From NCBI GenBank assembly GCA_007570785.1, contig ML664159.1:2747610-2811609 (forward strand): 64,000 nucleotides of DNA, given 5' to 3'. The stretch is from Antilocapra americana. Its lineage: Eukaryota; Chordata; Mammalia; Artiodactyla; Antilocapridae. Below, piece by piece: positions 12,771 through 24,225 of the stretch. The position numbers were made by a program, and so were the translations under genes. Below the pieces are notes generated by a model. The model searched no databases. It saw nothing but the letters and a program-made list of their open reading frames with translations, and was not told the DNA's origin. The first letter of the stretch is position 1; every line of letters begins with the position of its first letter.

Positions 12771-14371
12771 ATCTTATTAATATCTTATCAAGCAATTGGT
12801 ACTTATAATCATGTGCCCCATTGTCCGCTATACCACTAGAAATTTAACATGGTCTGGAAGAGAACACGCACTGAACATACTAGAATTTAGAAATTTTCCA
12901 TTAGAAAATATAAAGTTCCTTATTTACATTTGCCAACAAGGACAAATATCATAAATCTAAAGTGAACAGCCTTAAACCTGAAATTATCACAACATTGTTA
13001 ACTGGCTATACACCGATACAAAATAAAATGATAGCACTAAAAAATTTTTTTGTAATTAAAAATAAAGCAAACTGCCTCAAAAGGCAGTGAAAAATATCAC
13101 AGTAGGTGACTGAACTCAGCAACTTCAAAAACAAAGTTTCTTCAAGACTCAGATCTCCTTTTTGCCCTGCTGTTTCAGTTTGGAGTCTAAAAGACTATCT
13201 ATCTACTTTCTGTCTGACTTATTTTCCTGTCAGACAGGAACTGGAATTTGAACTTTGCTCGCCAAAAGTCAAAGGCCAACTAATTTAGAAGGAGACTCTC
13301 AAAATCAATGATGGTTTCTTCTAGTTTCATTAGTTCTGTCTAAAGTCATTAAAGGATTTGATTCCCAGATAGCCATGAAACTTACTGCTATTTTTACAAA
13401 TCACATTAATTTCTATACTTAATTCTGATCACTTGTGGCATTCCTGAGGCAAGTCTGGATTCATGCAGCATTCCAACCCCAGTGCCTGTTCAAGTTTCCA
13501 ACAAAATCCTGTGCCAGTGAGTGATGATACCTTTATTGTAGTAGCCCCAAGGTGTGGAAGTTGTTTCCTGTGGCCTAGACTCAGCCCAACCCCTCCACTT
13601 GTTGAAACATCTGCAAATACTTTGTTCATTTCAGAAGCATCTGACCACAGCTAGCCTTCCATCTGGATTGCTTCCTCTTTCCTGATTGCTCACTTAAAGC
13701 ATCAATAACCTGGGAAGACACTCAGCATGAAAGAAACTGGGAGGGCCTAGGGATTAGATTGAGGTGCTTGGAGGTTAGTTCTTAGTTTTCTCTCATACTC
13801 ATTCATTAATTGATTCATTCAATCATCACCATTTATTGGGTGATACTAGTGATGCAAATATCAACAAGCAGTCTCTGTCCTGAAACAGGAAACAATATTG
13901 CATGCTACATTTATTGTCTCAAGTAAGGAATTATATTAATCAGTTTATAGTAATAAACTGTATTTATTAGGTGTCTTCTATCTGTAAAGTTCCACAATTG
14001 TGTTTATTCTTATCTTCAGTAGGTATAAAGTTTATAGAATCTTTTATGTTTGCCCACTTTGAAACTATATAAAACTGAAAGCAATACTCTCTAAAGGATT
14101 TTGTAAATAATCATTAATTTAACAAATATCCTAGGAATTTTTACTTGATATGTGAAATGATATATTGTGTACCTCTGAGTAATCACATTCCTTAATATGG
14201 TGCATTTGCTTTAACATTTCTATATGTTAAAAGTATTAATACAAAACTATCTGCTTAACTATTATTAGAAAAAGACTGTATTTTAAAAGATTTTAATGCA
14301 GTTGGATTATTTTTATGCACTTACATGTTTTAAAAACATAAAATTCCATGTTTTAAAAATATATCTATATT
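12771..14371. other. intergenic, AT-rich, no gene seen
   Basis: I see no gene. A short TTCATT-rich piece at about 13795-13850 (GATTCATTCAATCATCACC) resembles an L2/MIR 3' end. The stretch 13920-14370 is strongly AT-rich. Confidence 0.4.
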
Positions 14372-14761
14372 GTGCACACATTTGCACATTTTAGTAAGTT
14401 TTTTATAATCAAACCATACAAAGATCTAATTAACTCATCCCAGGAGTTGCTGAGCAATAATTATACCTTCAAAGTACCAGAAGATTTAAGGCGTATACAG
14501 GGCGGGACCCATCCACCCAAGATTTCAAAACCACAAGGTTCTTCAGGTCCTGTTGGGGCTTATCTATTTGCACGTCTTCCCCTGGAGGAGTTTGGACTAA
14601 TCAGGTCACTGCATCTTGACTGTAGTTTCTGCCACTCATTGTTTGCAATGTTGAAGTACTGTCAACAGACCACAGGGAAGATAGCAACCAGCAATGAAAA
14701 GGCTAATAGCAAGTCTATGCCCAGGGTTCAGCAGGACATATACTTATGTCATATCATCTGA
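14372..14761 (+). other. 129-codon open frame, probably not a gene
   Basis: An uninterrupted ATG-started frame of 129 codons lies in otherwise AT-rich intergenic DNA. The predicted protein has no motif I recognise, no signal peptide and no coiled coil, and no splice or promoter context marks it as real. The local sequence from about 14440 to 15000 is less AT-rich than its surroundings. It could be an unrecognised repeat, a decayed exon or chance. Confidence 0.2.
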
Positions 14762-15012
14762 TATCAAGTCCAACAAATGAGCTCAGCCAAAAGGTTGAGC
14801 CATGTTGTCTGATGGTATTGTGTCCTCGGGTTGCCATGCAGTACTAAGCAAACTGTTGAACGTTGACAGTTCTTTCAGTTTGCTAAAGTGGAAAAGTCAG
14901 GTTGTTTCTCCAGCACTGTTTCTGTTTTGCTGCGAAACATTTCATACAGCGTTCATGCCTCAGCTCATCATCATTGATCCATATATTAATTGGTCATCTT
15001 GGAAGCAGACAG

Positions 15013-15227
15013 GGCTTCCTAGGTGGCACTAGTGGTAGAGAATCTGCCTGCCAGCACAGGAGACGGGTTCAATCCCTGGGTTGAGAAGATTCCCTGGAAG
15101 AGGGCATGGAAACCCACTCTAGTATTCTTGCCTGGAGAATCCCATGGGCAGGGGAGCCTGGAGGACTACAATCCATAGGTCGCAAAGAGTCAGACATGAT
15201 TGAAGTGAGCTAGCATGCAGCACACAC
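15013..15227 (+). mobile_element. Bov-tA SINE with 12-bp target-site duplication
   Basis: The head GGCTTCCTAGGTGGCACTAG and B-box GGGTTCAATCCC are followed by the Bov-A body ending GAGTCAGACATGATTGAAG. Duplicates GGAAGCAGACAG (15001-15012) and GGAAGCTGACAG (15228-15239) flank it. Confidence 0.9.
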
Positions 15228-15239
15228 GGAAGCTGACAG

Positions 15240-16224
15240 GAGTTGGTTCATTTCTCCTTCAGCCTTGGCTTCTTCCCATCCCCCAGTGCTCCCTGCCTGG
15301 AGACTCATAACAGAGTAGTGCTATTAAATACAGTATGAAAATCCATGTCAAAGGACAGTTGAGAGCTAGGTGCCCGAGAACTCGGAAGAACAGAGAGAAC
15401 CCCTGAGCCCTATGGTACTTTGTTCAAATTCCTTAAAAAGACACTACTTTCTGAGGTGGGTGACATATATCTTAGCAGGTAAAGCTAGAGGCTGGAGTTC
15501 AAAGCCTACCCACCTCCTCTGCCAGGCACCATTATGCAGTCAACAAACTACACATGTATATGGTGGCCTGGCAGAGAGGGTATCAGAGCCTTCCAATCAC
15601 AGATGAGAGCACAGAGAAAGATCAAGGCAACTTTGATATGAAGAATAATGGAAAACAGGCTGTACTGGGTGGTTCCATCTTATGATTTCCTAAGTAGAAG
15701 AGGCTGACTAAGTAAGGTATCTGCCTTCTGATTCAACTTAAAACTAATTACCATTTTATGGTGACTCCTTTCCTCTCAGAAGACTTCTTCTAAAAGTTGA
15801 GATGAGGAGCAGGTTTTACATGTACACAAAGATGTACATACTATATTCCTATTCCTAAGGTGGTCTGCATTTAAATAGAGGCAACAACATTAAAAAATTG
15901 GTCACTGCTCTGTCCCCAACACTTAGAGCAATACCTGAGACACAGTAGGTCCCTTAATATGTTGATTAAATATATCTCTAATCCTAGACATTCAGTCACT
16001 GAGTATCAGGAAGCAAGAGGTATCTTGCTTTCAAGATACTAAAGATCAAATTAGAAAGTCATCTAAATTAGTTTTCTCTTAGGCACTTCATAGGCCAGAG
16101 GTCTCAACTCTCTTATAAAATAACATCACCACAAATACTACTCAAACCAACAATAAAATGTCTATAGGCCAAACATTTTATATAAGGACACAGCCTATAT
16201 ACAGTTCAGTGCTTGATAAGACTG
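15240..16224. other. intergenic, L2/MIR relic
   Basis: No gene is visible. About 15900-15970 (CTGTCCCCAACACTTAGAGC, then GAGACACAGTAGG) matches the usual 3' end of L2/MIR elements. Confidence 0.45.
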
Positions 16225-16448
16225 TGAAAAGTGTGAAAGTGCTAGTCGCCCAGTCGTGTCCGACTCTTTGTGACTTCCATGTGGACTGAAGCCCACCAGG
16301 TTCCTCTGTTCATGGAATTCTCCTGGCATGAATACTGCAGTGGGTTGCTATTCCCTCCTCTAGGGCATCTTCCGGACCTGGTGATTGAACCTAGTTCTCC
16401 AGCAATGCAAGCAGATTCTTTACTGTCAGCACCAGCAGGGAAGCCCAC
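16225..16448 (-). mobile_element. Bov-tA SINE, antisense
   Basis: In antisense order: CAGTCGTGTCCGACTCTTTG, CAGTGGGTTGCTATTCCCTC, GTGATTGAACCTAGTTCTCC and CCAGCAGGGAAGCCC. Imperfect flanks CTTGATAAGACT and CCTGATAGACTA suggest the target-site duplication. Confidence 0.85.
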
Positions 16449-17560
16449 CTGATAGACTAAGTAGACTAACAAAAAGTTGGTGGCAAAGATGCTTATAAAC
16501 ATTACTTTTTACTTTGCAATTTTATATATGGGGGTTGCATAATCACATTGTATTATTTATAATTGAATGTATCACCTTGCACCAAAGATTTCTAAGCACC
16601 TTTGGTGAGTAAGGTATATAGTCCTTCCCCCACATCTGGTGAAATAGGTATGCTACAAACATTATTTCCATCAAACCAGGATCACACATGAGTCAAGAGC
16701 AGGGCTGTATTACTCACTCAAGACACTTTAGTTCAGGGCTCTAACCATCAGAGGACTGACTACACATTCATTCATTCACTCATTCCTTTCTTCATTCAAA
16801 ACATTTGATGCCCTTTGGGAGGCACTTAGGCTCAAGTCCCTATTTCCTCACTGAACTTGCATCATATGAACATTACTGTTAAAAAAAACTGTCATAACAA
16901 ACATTTAAAATTTTTCTGCACATAGTGATTAATCCTAATTGTTTCATAGTGACACACCTACCAGTGAGTCACATGTATACTGAGGAAATGACCGAAATAC
17001 AAAAAAAATATTTAAAGATCACTTCTCTTACGTATAGATATTAATCATGTGTCTATAACATAAGGCCTTTTTGTTTTTTTAATGTTTCCCTGGTGCAACT
17101 AAATACTTGGCGATTTCTGTGTCTAATTATAAGTTTCCGCTATGTGTTGTAGCTGAGTTGGTACAAGATGTTCAAAACCATGAAATGATGAATGTAATGG
17201 CTTCCTCGTGTCATGGTCTCAATTTTTTTTTTTTTCAGTTCATTTGTCCTTTTAGGTAATCATACTGTTTGTACTCTGACTCTCGTACTGAATTCACCAT
17301 GATCGCTTTTGCCAAACCATGCCTCCAGACTCGCCTGTATAAATTAAATGTGTATTGCTGTGCATGCATATGCAAGCCGTGTGCACTGCCTGTTGAACGA
17401 AGTAATGTAAGCAAATTAAAGGCACATTTTAATGACCTTTGAGTTCCCCTGTTACAGTGGTTTTTAGACAGTTACCTATTGGGCAAAGTATAAGACAAGT
17501 GATTCACAGAGGTTATTATCAGTGTGCGCCTCGCAAACCGTTTTGCTGGAGGAATCCAGC
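16449..17560. other. intergenic DNA leading into CpG island 1
   Basis: No gene is visible. A (TTCA)-like low-complexity run occurs at about 16767-16800 and a T12 run at about 17224-17236. GC content rises sharply after about 17520. Confidence 0.4.
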
Positions 17561-17564
17561 CCCC

Positions 17565-18720
17565 TAAGTGCGCAAGCTGCATTTTCCACGGTGTTCTTCT
17601 CTGGCTCCCCGTCCCCTAGAAGGGGCTGACTCACCCCCAGCTCCCTCTGCCGGAGCTGGCGTGCGGGGCGGTGCGGCCAGGCCGCCGGGCAGGGCGGGCG
17701 CGCAGCCGGGAAGCCGGGCTGCGTGACAGGCTGCACTTCCCAGCCCGACCCTGTGGTAACTGCCTGAGCTCATCGCCGCTCGTCACGACACGCGCTGCTC
17801 CGGCTGCACGCGGCGTAGCGTGAGAGGCGCCGGGGCTGCGCCCACCCCGGAGCCTGCGTGCGGACGCGCCCCTCCGCCCTAGGAGGCCCAGCCTGCCTGT
17901 CACCACGCCGCCGCCGTTCTCGGCTGCAGGAAGACGGCCGCCGGACGTCAACAAATAGCCCGACCTCCCAGGCGGTAGCCTTCGCTCCTTCCAGCCTCGG
18001 AGGGCCCTGCCCCTCACCGCCCCTGACAAACGGGTGCCAGCCCCCTCAGTGCGGGGAAGGCGCCGGGTCAACCGGGTTAGTCGCCTGGCAGCGCCACTTG
18101 CCTCCCGTGCGCCCCGGGTTCCCAGCAGAAAGGGCTGCGGTGGGGTACTGGGGGTGGGGGGCGCGGGACCCTCTTCCCGGGACGCAACGCCCCGAGGGCG
18201 CAAGGCCGCCAGGCTGCTGTGGTGGCCCGGGCAAGGCAGGCGGCGAGCAAGCCTCGGGACCGCTCAGGAGGCCGAGAACGGCCCGCGGAGGCGACCCGGG
18301 ACTCCTCGCCCGCGTTCCCCTTCGCCCCCGTCCCGCCGCCCGAGCTCTTGGCCTGACAGCAGCGGAGCTGGGTACTTTTCGGCGTTCAAACGAAGGCACT
18401 GGCCGCTCGGGCTCAAGCTGGCGGCGGGCTCCGGGCGGAATCAGGGATTCCTCACGGGATTAGGCGGCCGGGCCGGCACGCGAGGCGGGCGCAGGGCCCG
18501 CCAGGAAGCCCGGGTCAGCGCGGAAGCGGCGAGCGCAGGCCGCGGGGCGGGGCCGCGGGGTTGCGTGACCCGCCGCCCGGCCGCCGCACGCACTTCGTGC
18601 CCCGGGCAGCCCTCCCAGCCCGGCTCGGAGCCGCCGCCGCGGGGCGGGAGCGCAGGTGCAGGAGGGCGGTGCCGGGTTTCCACTTTTACAACCGCAGCGG
18701 GGAGGGGAGTCACGCTATAT
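17565..18720. promoter_or_regulatory. CpG island 1, probable promoter
   Basis: About 1.15 kb is very GC-rich with abundant unmutated CpG in an otherwise AT-rich, CpG-poor landscape, the mark of an unmethylated germline promoter. It lies about 8 kb upstream of the LEKR1 promoter. On the minus strand a consensus splice donor (GGG|GTGAGT) sits at 17635/17634, so a leftward transcript with a first exon inside the island is plausible. An AP-1 word, TGACTCA, overlaps that donor at 17627-17633. Open frames of 190-250 codons here run on both strands and several frames. They reflect scarcity of stops in GC-rich DNA, not protein coding. In human an antisense lncRNA (LINC00886) lies upstream of LEKR1; homology is inferred from position only. 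Confidence 0.8.
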
Positions 18721-20735
18721 TTCTGGGACAGGGAGGGAGTTCACCCGGGAGGACACGGCGTCTCCTTGTTATCGGAACCTGGGTAACGTTCAGTAATAAA
18801 ACTCGTTCAGACAGGGTGTATTACACGAGCTGGGAGCCAGAGTTGCTCTATCAACAAGCAGTCGTTCCGGGGAAGCTTTCCCAGGAAAGCCTTACATTTA
18901 GAGGTTCGGCACACAGGTGCGTTCGTGTGACAGACGGCGGCTTTGGGACGCAAGTTTTGTGCACTCTGCACAAAGATTAATAACAAGAGTCGAGATGCTG
19001 GGCCAACTATCATTTCTCCTAGAAGCGTTCCTGCCAGTGCTTTATTTTGCAAGGAGAGAGAGATGCCTGGTTTTAATGGTGTACAAACGGGAGAGACCTC
19101 TTTCATGGCGACTCAAGAGTCCAAGGATATTTAAAAAAGAAAAAGATAACTGACTTTATAGGACACTGCAATCCAACTTCTTTATAAAGAAAGTGGGGGG
19201 TGGGGTGGGGGGGATGCTTTTTTCATTCAGATATGTTTCTATAATTAAAATGTTTGTAGATATGTAGATAAATCAAGATTCGAGGACAAAACAAAACTAC
19301 TGACACCAAGACAGCTTAACATATAAAACCACTTGGGTCGGCTGAAAAAATTACGTTAGCTTATTCATTTAAAATTTCATTTGATGGATCTATGCTTTTG
19401 TTTATTTCCCTATTATTATCTTTGGGCCAGCGGTGCCTAGTTTCATTCTCACTTTCGTGACACAGGTAGCACACCCTCATGTAAGAGGGGCTTCTCCGGG
19501 ATTAGGGTATCTACATAAACTCCCAGAAAGCTCTTTCACAATACACATGTTCACCTCTCAGCTTACTACATGTGGAAAGATACCAAGATTCACTGTTTAA
19601 CTTTAAAATATTCTCCCAGTTAACTCAGATTCTCACTTCTGTTGGTAAGAACATTTATTTTATTTGCCTAGCACTCTTCCTTTCTTCTGGGACAGAACTG
19701 CCGCTTCTTGGATTCTTCTTCTGCCTCTTCTAGACGCGTAATTAGAAAGGAAGGTACCATCCCAGGTATATCCTGGCCTTCCTGGGAACCACAATTGGTC
19801 ACGAGACTGGTACCTGACTCCTCCTGGTTTCAGTGATTTGATCAAGGAATTGGGGTATAACTCAGGGTGTGCTAAACATTTCCTGGAATTTTTCTAACTG
19901 GAGGTTGGGAATCAAAGTCTCATTTCCTCTTGGTTTCAAAAGTTATCAGCCACCACTACCCTGCAACGGACAGAGACTGTAAAAGAGAAAGGAACCAACT
20001 CTGAGTAAGTGGTAGATTAAAAGGGTTGAGACTTTCTATGGCTTTTTAGAGTTCCCAGAGTTCTCAGAGCAGTCCTGTTTCCTGTTTTCTTGAAGCTTGG
20101 TTATTTAGCTCTTCTGCTGATTCTGTGAGGTACCTTTAATATCCTAATACAATATACAGTGACAGTAATAATGAAGATATATATTTAGAATGGTATTTGT
20201 AATACATTTTTAAAATTTATAATACTATTTGTAACTTGCCTTTTTTCATAGAAAAAGAAATAGAATCCATTGGGACATTCACCACCAATAAACTACATCA
20301 TCATTTTTAACAGCTGCACAATCTTCTTCTTTGATAAATTATTTCATTTTGATACTTCAGATTTTTAAACATTAGAAGCAAGACTGTAATGAACCTTAAG
20401 TATTTGTGCTAATAAGGAAGAATTTTTCAGAAGCTTACAGCAGACTTCCTTTGGAGTCTGTTTGGTCAGAATTAGGTCATACGCCCATTCCTGATTAAAT
20501 CACTGGTAAAGGGAAAGTGGTCAGCAGAATTGACCTAATCATTCCTGAAGTTGGGCTGATTAATATGTACTTAGGGGTAGAGGCCGCAGAGTGGAGGATG
20601 ATGAAGTCTGGATTCCTGAACAAAAGGAAGAAGGGAGAATCAGGTGTCCACTATAATAGTTTTGAACATTTCAAGGTGTTTAAAACATAATGTATTAATT
20701 TTTCAACCTTAAAACAGTGTTTAAGAGTGCTAATT
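18721..20735. other. low-repeat unique sequence beside CpG island 1
   Basis: No gene and no interspersed repeat that I recognise. A G-rich run lies at about 19193-19212. Absence of SINEs for about 2 kb next to a CpG island is compatible with regulatory sequence, but nothing direct shows it. Confidence 0.45.
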
Positions 20736-20907
20736 GTGGGACTTCTCTGATAGTCCAGTGGTTAAGAATCTGCCTTCTAATGCAGGAGGTGGGGTTCAAC
20801 CCCTGGTTGGGGAACTAAGATCCTACATCCCAAGCCTGCATTCTGTAACTAGAGAAAGCCTGCATGCTACAACAAAGACTCAACACAGCCAAAAGTAAAA
20901 ATAAAAA
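20736..20907 (+). mobile_element. CHR-type tRNA-derived SINE with 13-bp duplication
   Basis: It begins TGGGACTTCTCTGATAGTCC, has B-box-like GGGGTTCAACCCC, then GGGGAACTAAGATCCTACATC and an A-rich tail. Flanks AAGAGTGCTAATT (20723-20735) and AAGAGTGCTAGTT (20908-20920) are the target-site duplication. Confidence 0.85.
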
Positions 20908-20920
20908 AAGAGTGCTAGTT

Positions 20921-22427
20921 TCTCTATAATCTTGCAAACTAGGGCTACTATGATTAATCTTTTTCACCTGTTTGATAGTAATGTTTGATTTTTTTTTATC
21001 AGTCGTTCATAAGAAAATACTTTTTAAGATGATTCACAACTCCTGATTTAATGGCATTAAAATATCCTATTACTAGAGAGGTAAAAAAAATGACAGGAAA
21101 ATTACTCTAATTTGAGTTATAAATTCCATAGTTACCTAAAATTATAGGTACAGAAACATGAACTTCATCTCTATAAAGGTAGAATGAAATCACTGCTGCC
21201 AATCACTTATCAAAACAAATGTTAGACTTAGATGCTTCATTAGAATCCATGGAAATCTCAGAAATTAGTAATAATTTCATTAAAAAAGCAAGTTCTTTAA
21301 AAAGTTTTTTAAGTGTATAAGGCAATTATCAATTTTCAGTCTTTGATTTCATTGATATTTGTTATAGGCTAGATATTGGATGCTAAGTTTAAAGAACTGT
21401 CAGAATAATTTTGAGCATCAAATTCATTACAAAAGCATGAGTACTATTAGAGCTTTATTCTTTTTGTGTTTTAAAATATATTCATGAAAATAAGTCCTGC
21501 AGATGTAGTTTTTTAGCACTGTGACTAATAATACTGTACTGTTAATAATACTGTATAGTTAATAATACTGTACTGTTTATTTTACAGAAGCTAAAAGAGC
21601 ATATCTTAAAAGCTCTCATCATAAGCAAACAAAAATTGTATGTATGTGTGGTGATGGATGTTAACTAGACTTACTGCCTTTATTTTACAATATAAACAAA
21701 TATTGAGTCATTTTGTTGGCTACCTGGAACTAATGTATTTCAGTTATATCAGTTAAAAATCAATATATTTATATGATAAATATTAACCTATATTTGGCAC
21801 ACAGTACATTTTTGGGTGAAGCTCTTATCAATAATGAACAGGCCACAAGAGTACACATTTACAATCATCAAAGGGTTCATTGTAGAGCTTGACTTTGAAT
21901 ATTTGAAAGTAGATGTTCATTTCTTCAAGGCCTAACTTGTCACATTGGAAATTGTGTTCAATAATCATATTCTTAGGGCTAAAAGAATTCAGTACACAAT
22001 TTATTGCTGCACAGATGCCAAAACATTTGAACTCCTAGAGAGAAATGCTATTTAAACATTGTGACCTTCATTATTTATTAGATACTCAAGTTTACACTGT
22101 ACATGTGATGGATTAAAAAAATATATAGAGTCTAAACTCACAAATAGTATTTTGTATTCAAGCCACCTCTAGAACAGAGTTATTTAGGGTTCAAAATAGA
22201 CAAAATAAGTTTACAAAGGAGTCTAACTACTGATTAGTAGTTTTTGAAAAAATCGTATTTGGAAAGGAAATCCTATCCACATCTTGGTGGAAAATACAAA
22301 AAGCAAGTGGTCTCTTGTAGCTGACTTTTTTTTTTTTTTAAACTAAGCTGTATGGGAAAAGTTGTGAAAAAGGTAAGTATAAGACAAAGTTACATCTCCA
22401 GAATTCAATACTTATTGGGTATTTCAT
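20921..22427. other. unique AT-rich sequence
   Basis: No gene or named repeat apart from the small 17-bp tandem repeat listed separately and a T13 run at about 22327-22339. Confidence 0.45.
21526..21576. repeat. 17-bp tandem repeat, three copies
   Basis: TAATAATACTGTACTGT is repeated three times head to tail. The middle copy differs at two adjacent positions (TATAGT in place of TACTGT). Confidence 0.9.
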
Positions 22428-22628
22428 GCTCATGCTCAGTCATGTCTGACTCTTTGTGACCCCACAGACTGTAGCCTGACTGGCTCTTCTGTCCATAAAA
22501 TTGTCCAGGCAAGAATACCAGTGTGGGTTGCCATTTTGTACTCCAGGAGATCTTTGCTACCCAGGGATCAAACCTGTGTCTTCTGCATTGGCAGGCAGAT
22601 TCTTTACCACTGTGCCACCTGGGAAGCC
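22428..22628 (-). mobile_element. Bov-tA SINE, antisense
   Basis: In antisense order: CAGTCATGTCTGACTCTTTG, CAGGCAAGAATACCAGTGTG, CAGGGATCAAACCTGTGTC and CACTGTGCCACCTGGGAAGCC. Confidence 0.9.
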
Positions 22629-22885
22629 ATCATAGGTATTTACATGTGACTTATTCAAAATAGCCTGAGGCTCTGTGGGTACTGGCTGGCTGGCAGGGTC
22701 AGCTAATACAATACAGGAGGCCCAGGTGCTTCTGCTTACTTTCACATTCAGTCCAAGAGTACTTCAGTGCTCATGTGTTGGGTCATGCCCTTGGCTACTT
22801 CTATCTTTTTGAGTGAGGGTAAACAATAAGATCTGACTGAGTTATGTTTGGAAAGATTCTCAGTATATGAGACAGTGTATTTTGT

Positions 22886-23308
22886 CAACAAAGGTCCGTC
22901 TAGTCAAAGTTATGGTTTTCCCAATAGTCATGTATGGATGTGAGAGTTGGACTATAAAGAAAGCTGAGCGTCGAAGAATTGATGCTTTTGAACTGTGATG
23001 GTGGAGAAGACTCTTGAGGGTCCCTTGGACTTCGAGGAGATCCAACCAGTCCATCCTAAAGGAGATCAGTCCTTGGTGTTCATTGGAAGGACTGATGCTG
23101 AAGCTTAAACTCCAATACTCTGGCCACCTGATGTGAAGAGCCGACTCACTAGAAAAGCCCAGGATGCTGGGGAAGATTGAAGGCAATCTCAATGGACATG
23201 AATTTGAGTAAATTCCAGGAATTGGTGATGGACAGGGAGGCCTGGCGTACTACAGTCCACAGGGTCACAGAGTTGGACATGATTTGGCGACTGAACTGAA
23301 CTGAAATG
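22886..23308 (+). mobile_element. BovB LINE 3' end, sense
   Basis: Only the last ~420 bp of BovB remain, from CAACAAAGGTCCGTCTAGTC to GGCGACTGAACTGAACTGAA. A short internal deletion after about 23185 removes the segment that normally precedes 'CAATGGACATGA'. It pairs with an opposite-strand copy 165 bp away. Confidence 0.9.
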
Positions 23309-23473
23309 TTAACATGACAACACAAAATTGTGTGAAGTGCGTGGAAACTCCTAGGTTATCACTTTACATAGACTCTACTTCAAAAACTAGGAAGTACTTT
23401 TTTTTTCTTTCTATCTCAAGGGACAATGACCCCTGAGAAAAATTGACAGAAGAAAAATTATAATAAAGGGTCA

Positions 23474-24225
23474 CAGTCAGTTGAGTTGTTCAGTCATGTC
23501 CGACTCTTTGTGACCCCATGGACTGCAGCACACCAGTCCTCCCTGTCCATCGCCAATTCCTCGAGTTTACTCAAACTCATGGCCATTGAGTAGGTGATGC
23601 CATCCAACCATCTCATCCTCTGTCATTCCCTTCCCCTCCCGCCTTCAATCTTTCCCAGCATCAGGGTCTTTTCCAATAAGTCAGTTCTTTGCATCAGGTG
23701 GCCAACGTATTGGAGCTTCAGCTTCAGTATCAGTCCTTTCAATGAATATTCAGGACAGATTTTCTTTAGGATGGACTGGTTTGGTCTTCTTACTGTCCAA
23801 GGGTCTCTTGAGAGCCTTCTCCAAACCACAGTTCAAAAGCATCAATTCTTCGGCACTCAGTTTTCTTTATAGTCCAACTCTCACATCCATACATGACTAT
23901 TGGAAAAACCATAGCTTTGACTAGATGGACCTTTGTTGGCAAAGGAAAGTCTCTGCTTTTTAATATACTGTCTAGGTTAGTCATAGCTTTTCTTCAAAGG
24001 AGCAAGTGTCTTAATTTCATTGCTGCAGTCACCATCTGCAGTGATTTTGGAGCTCCTCAATATAAAGTCTCTCACTGTTTCCATTGTTTCCTCATCTTTG
24101 CCATGAAGTGATGGGACCGGATGCCATTTTCTGAATGTTGAATTTTAAGACAACTTTTTCACTCTCCTCTTTCACTTGCATCAAGAGGCTCTTTAGTTTT
24201 TCTTCTCTTTCTGCCATATACAGAA
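23474..24225 (-). mobile_element. BovB LINE 3' end, antisense
   Basis: About 750 bp of BovB run in reverse orientation, from GTCAGTTGAGTTGTTCAGTC to the antisense of the C-terminal coding part (CATCAAGAGGCTCTTTAG). The minus-strand frames at 23623-23984 read the BovB C-terminal region but are interrupted. It sits head to head with the copy at 22886-23308. Confidence 0.9.

Noticed and set aside
17627..17633. AP-1 site TGACTCA in CpG island 1
   Set aside because: It is embedded in the minus-strand splice donor GTGAGTCAG, so the match may simply be a by-product. I did not list it as a separate regulatory feature.
17631..18980. Long open frames of 117-250 codons on both strands in CpG island 1
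   Set aside because: Several mutually overlapping frames are open at once and are rich in R, P, A and G. This is expected from stop-codon scarcity in GC-rich DNA. No domain or splice logic supports any of them.
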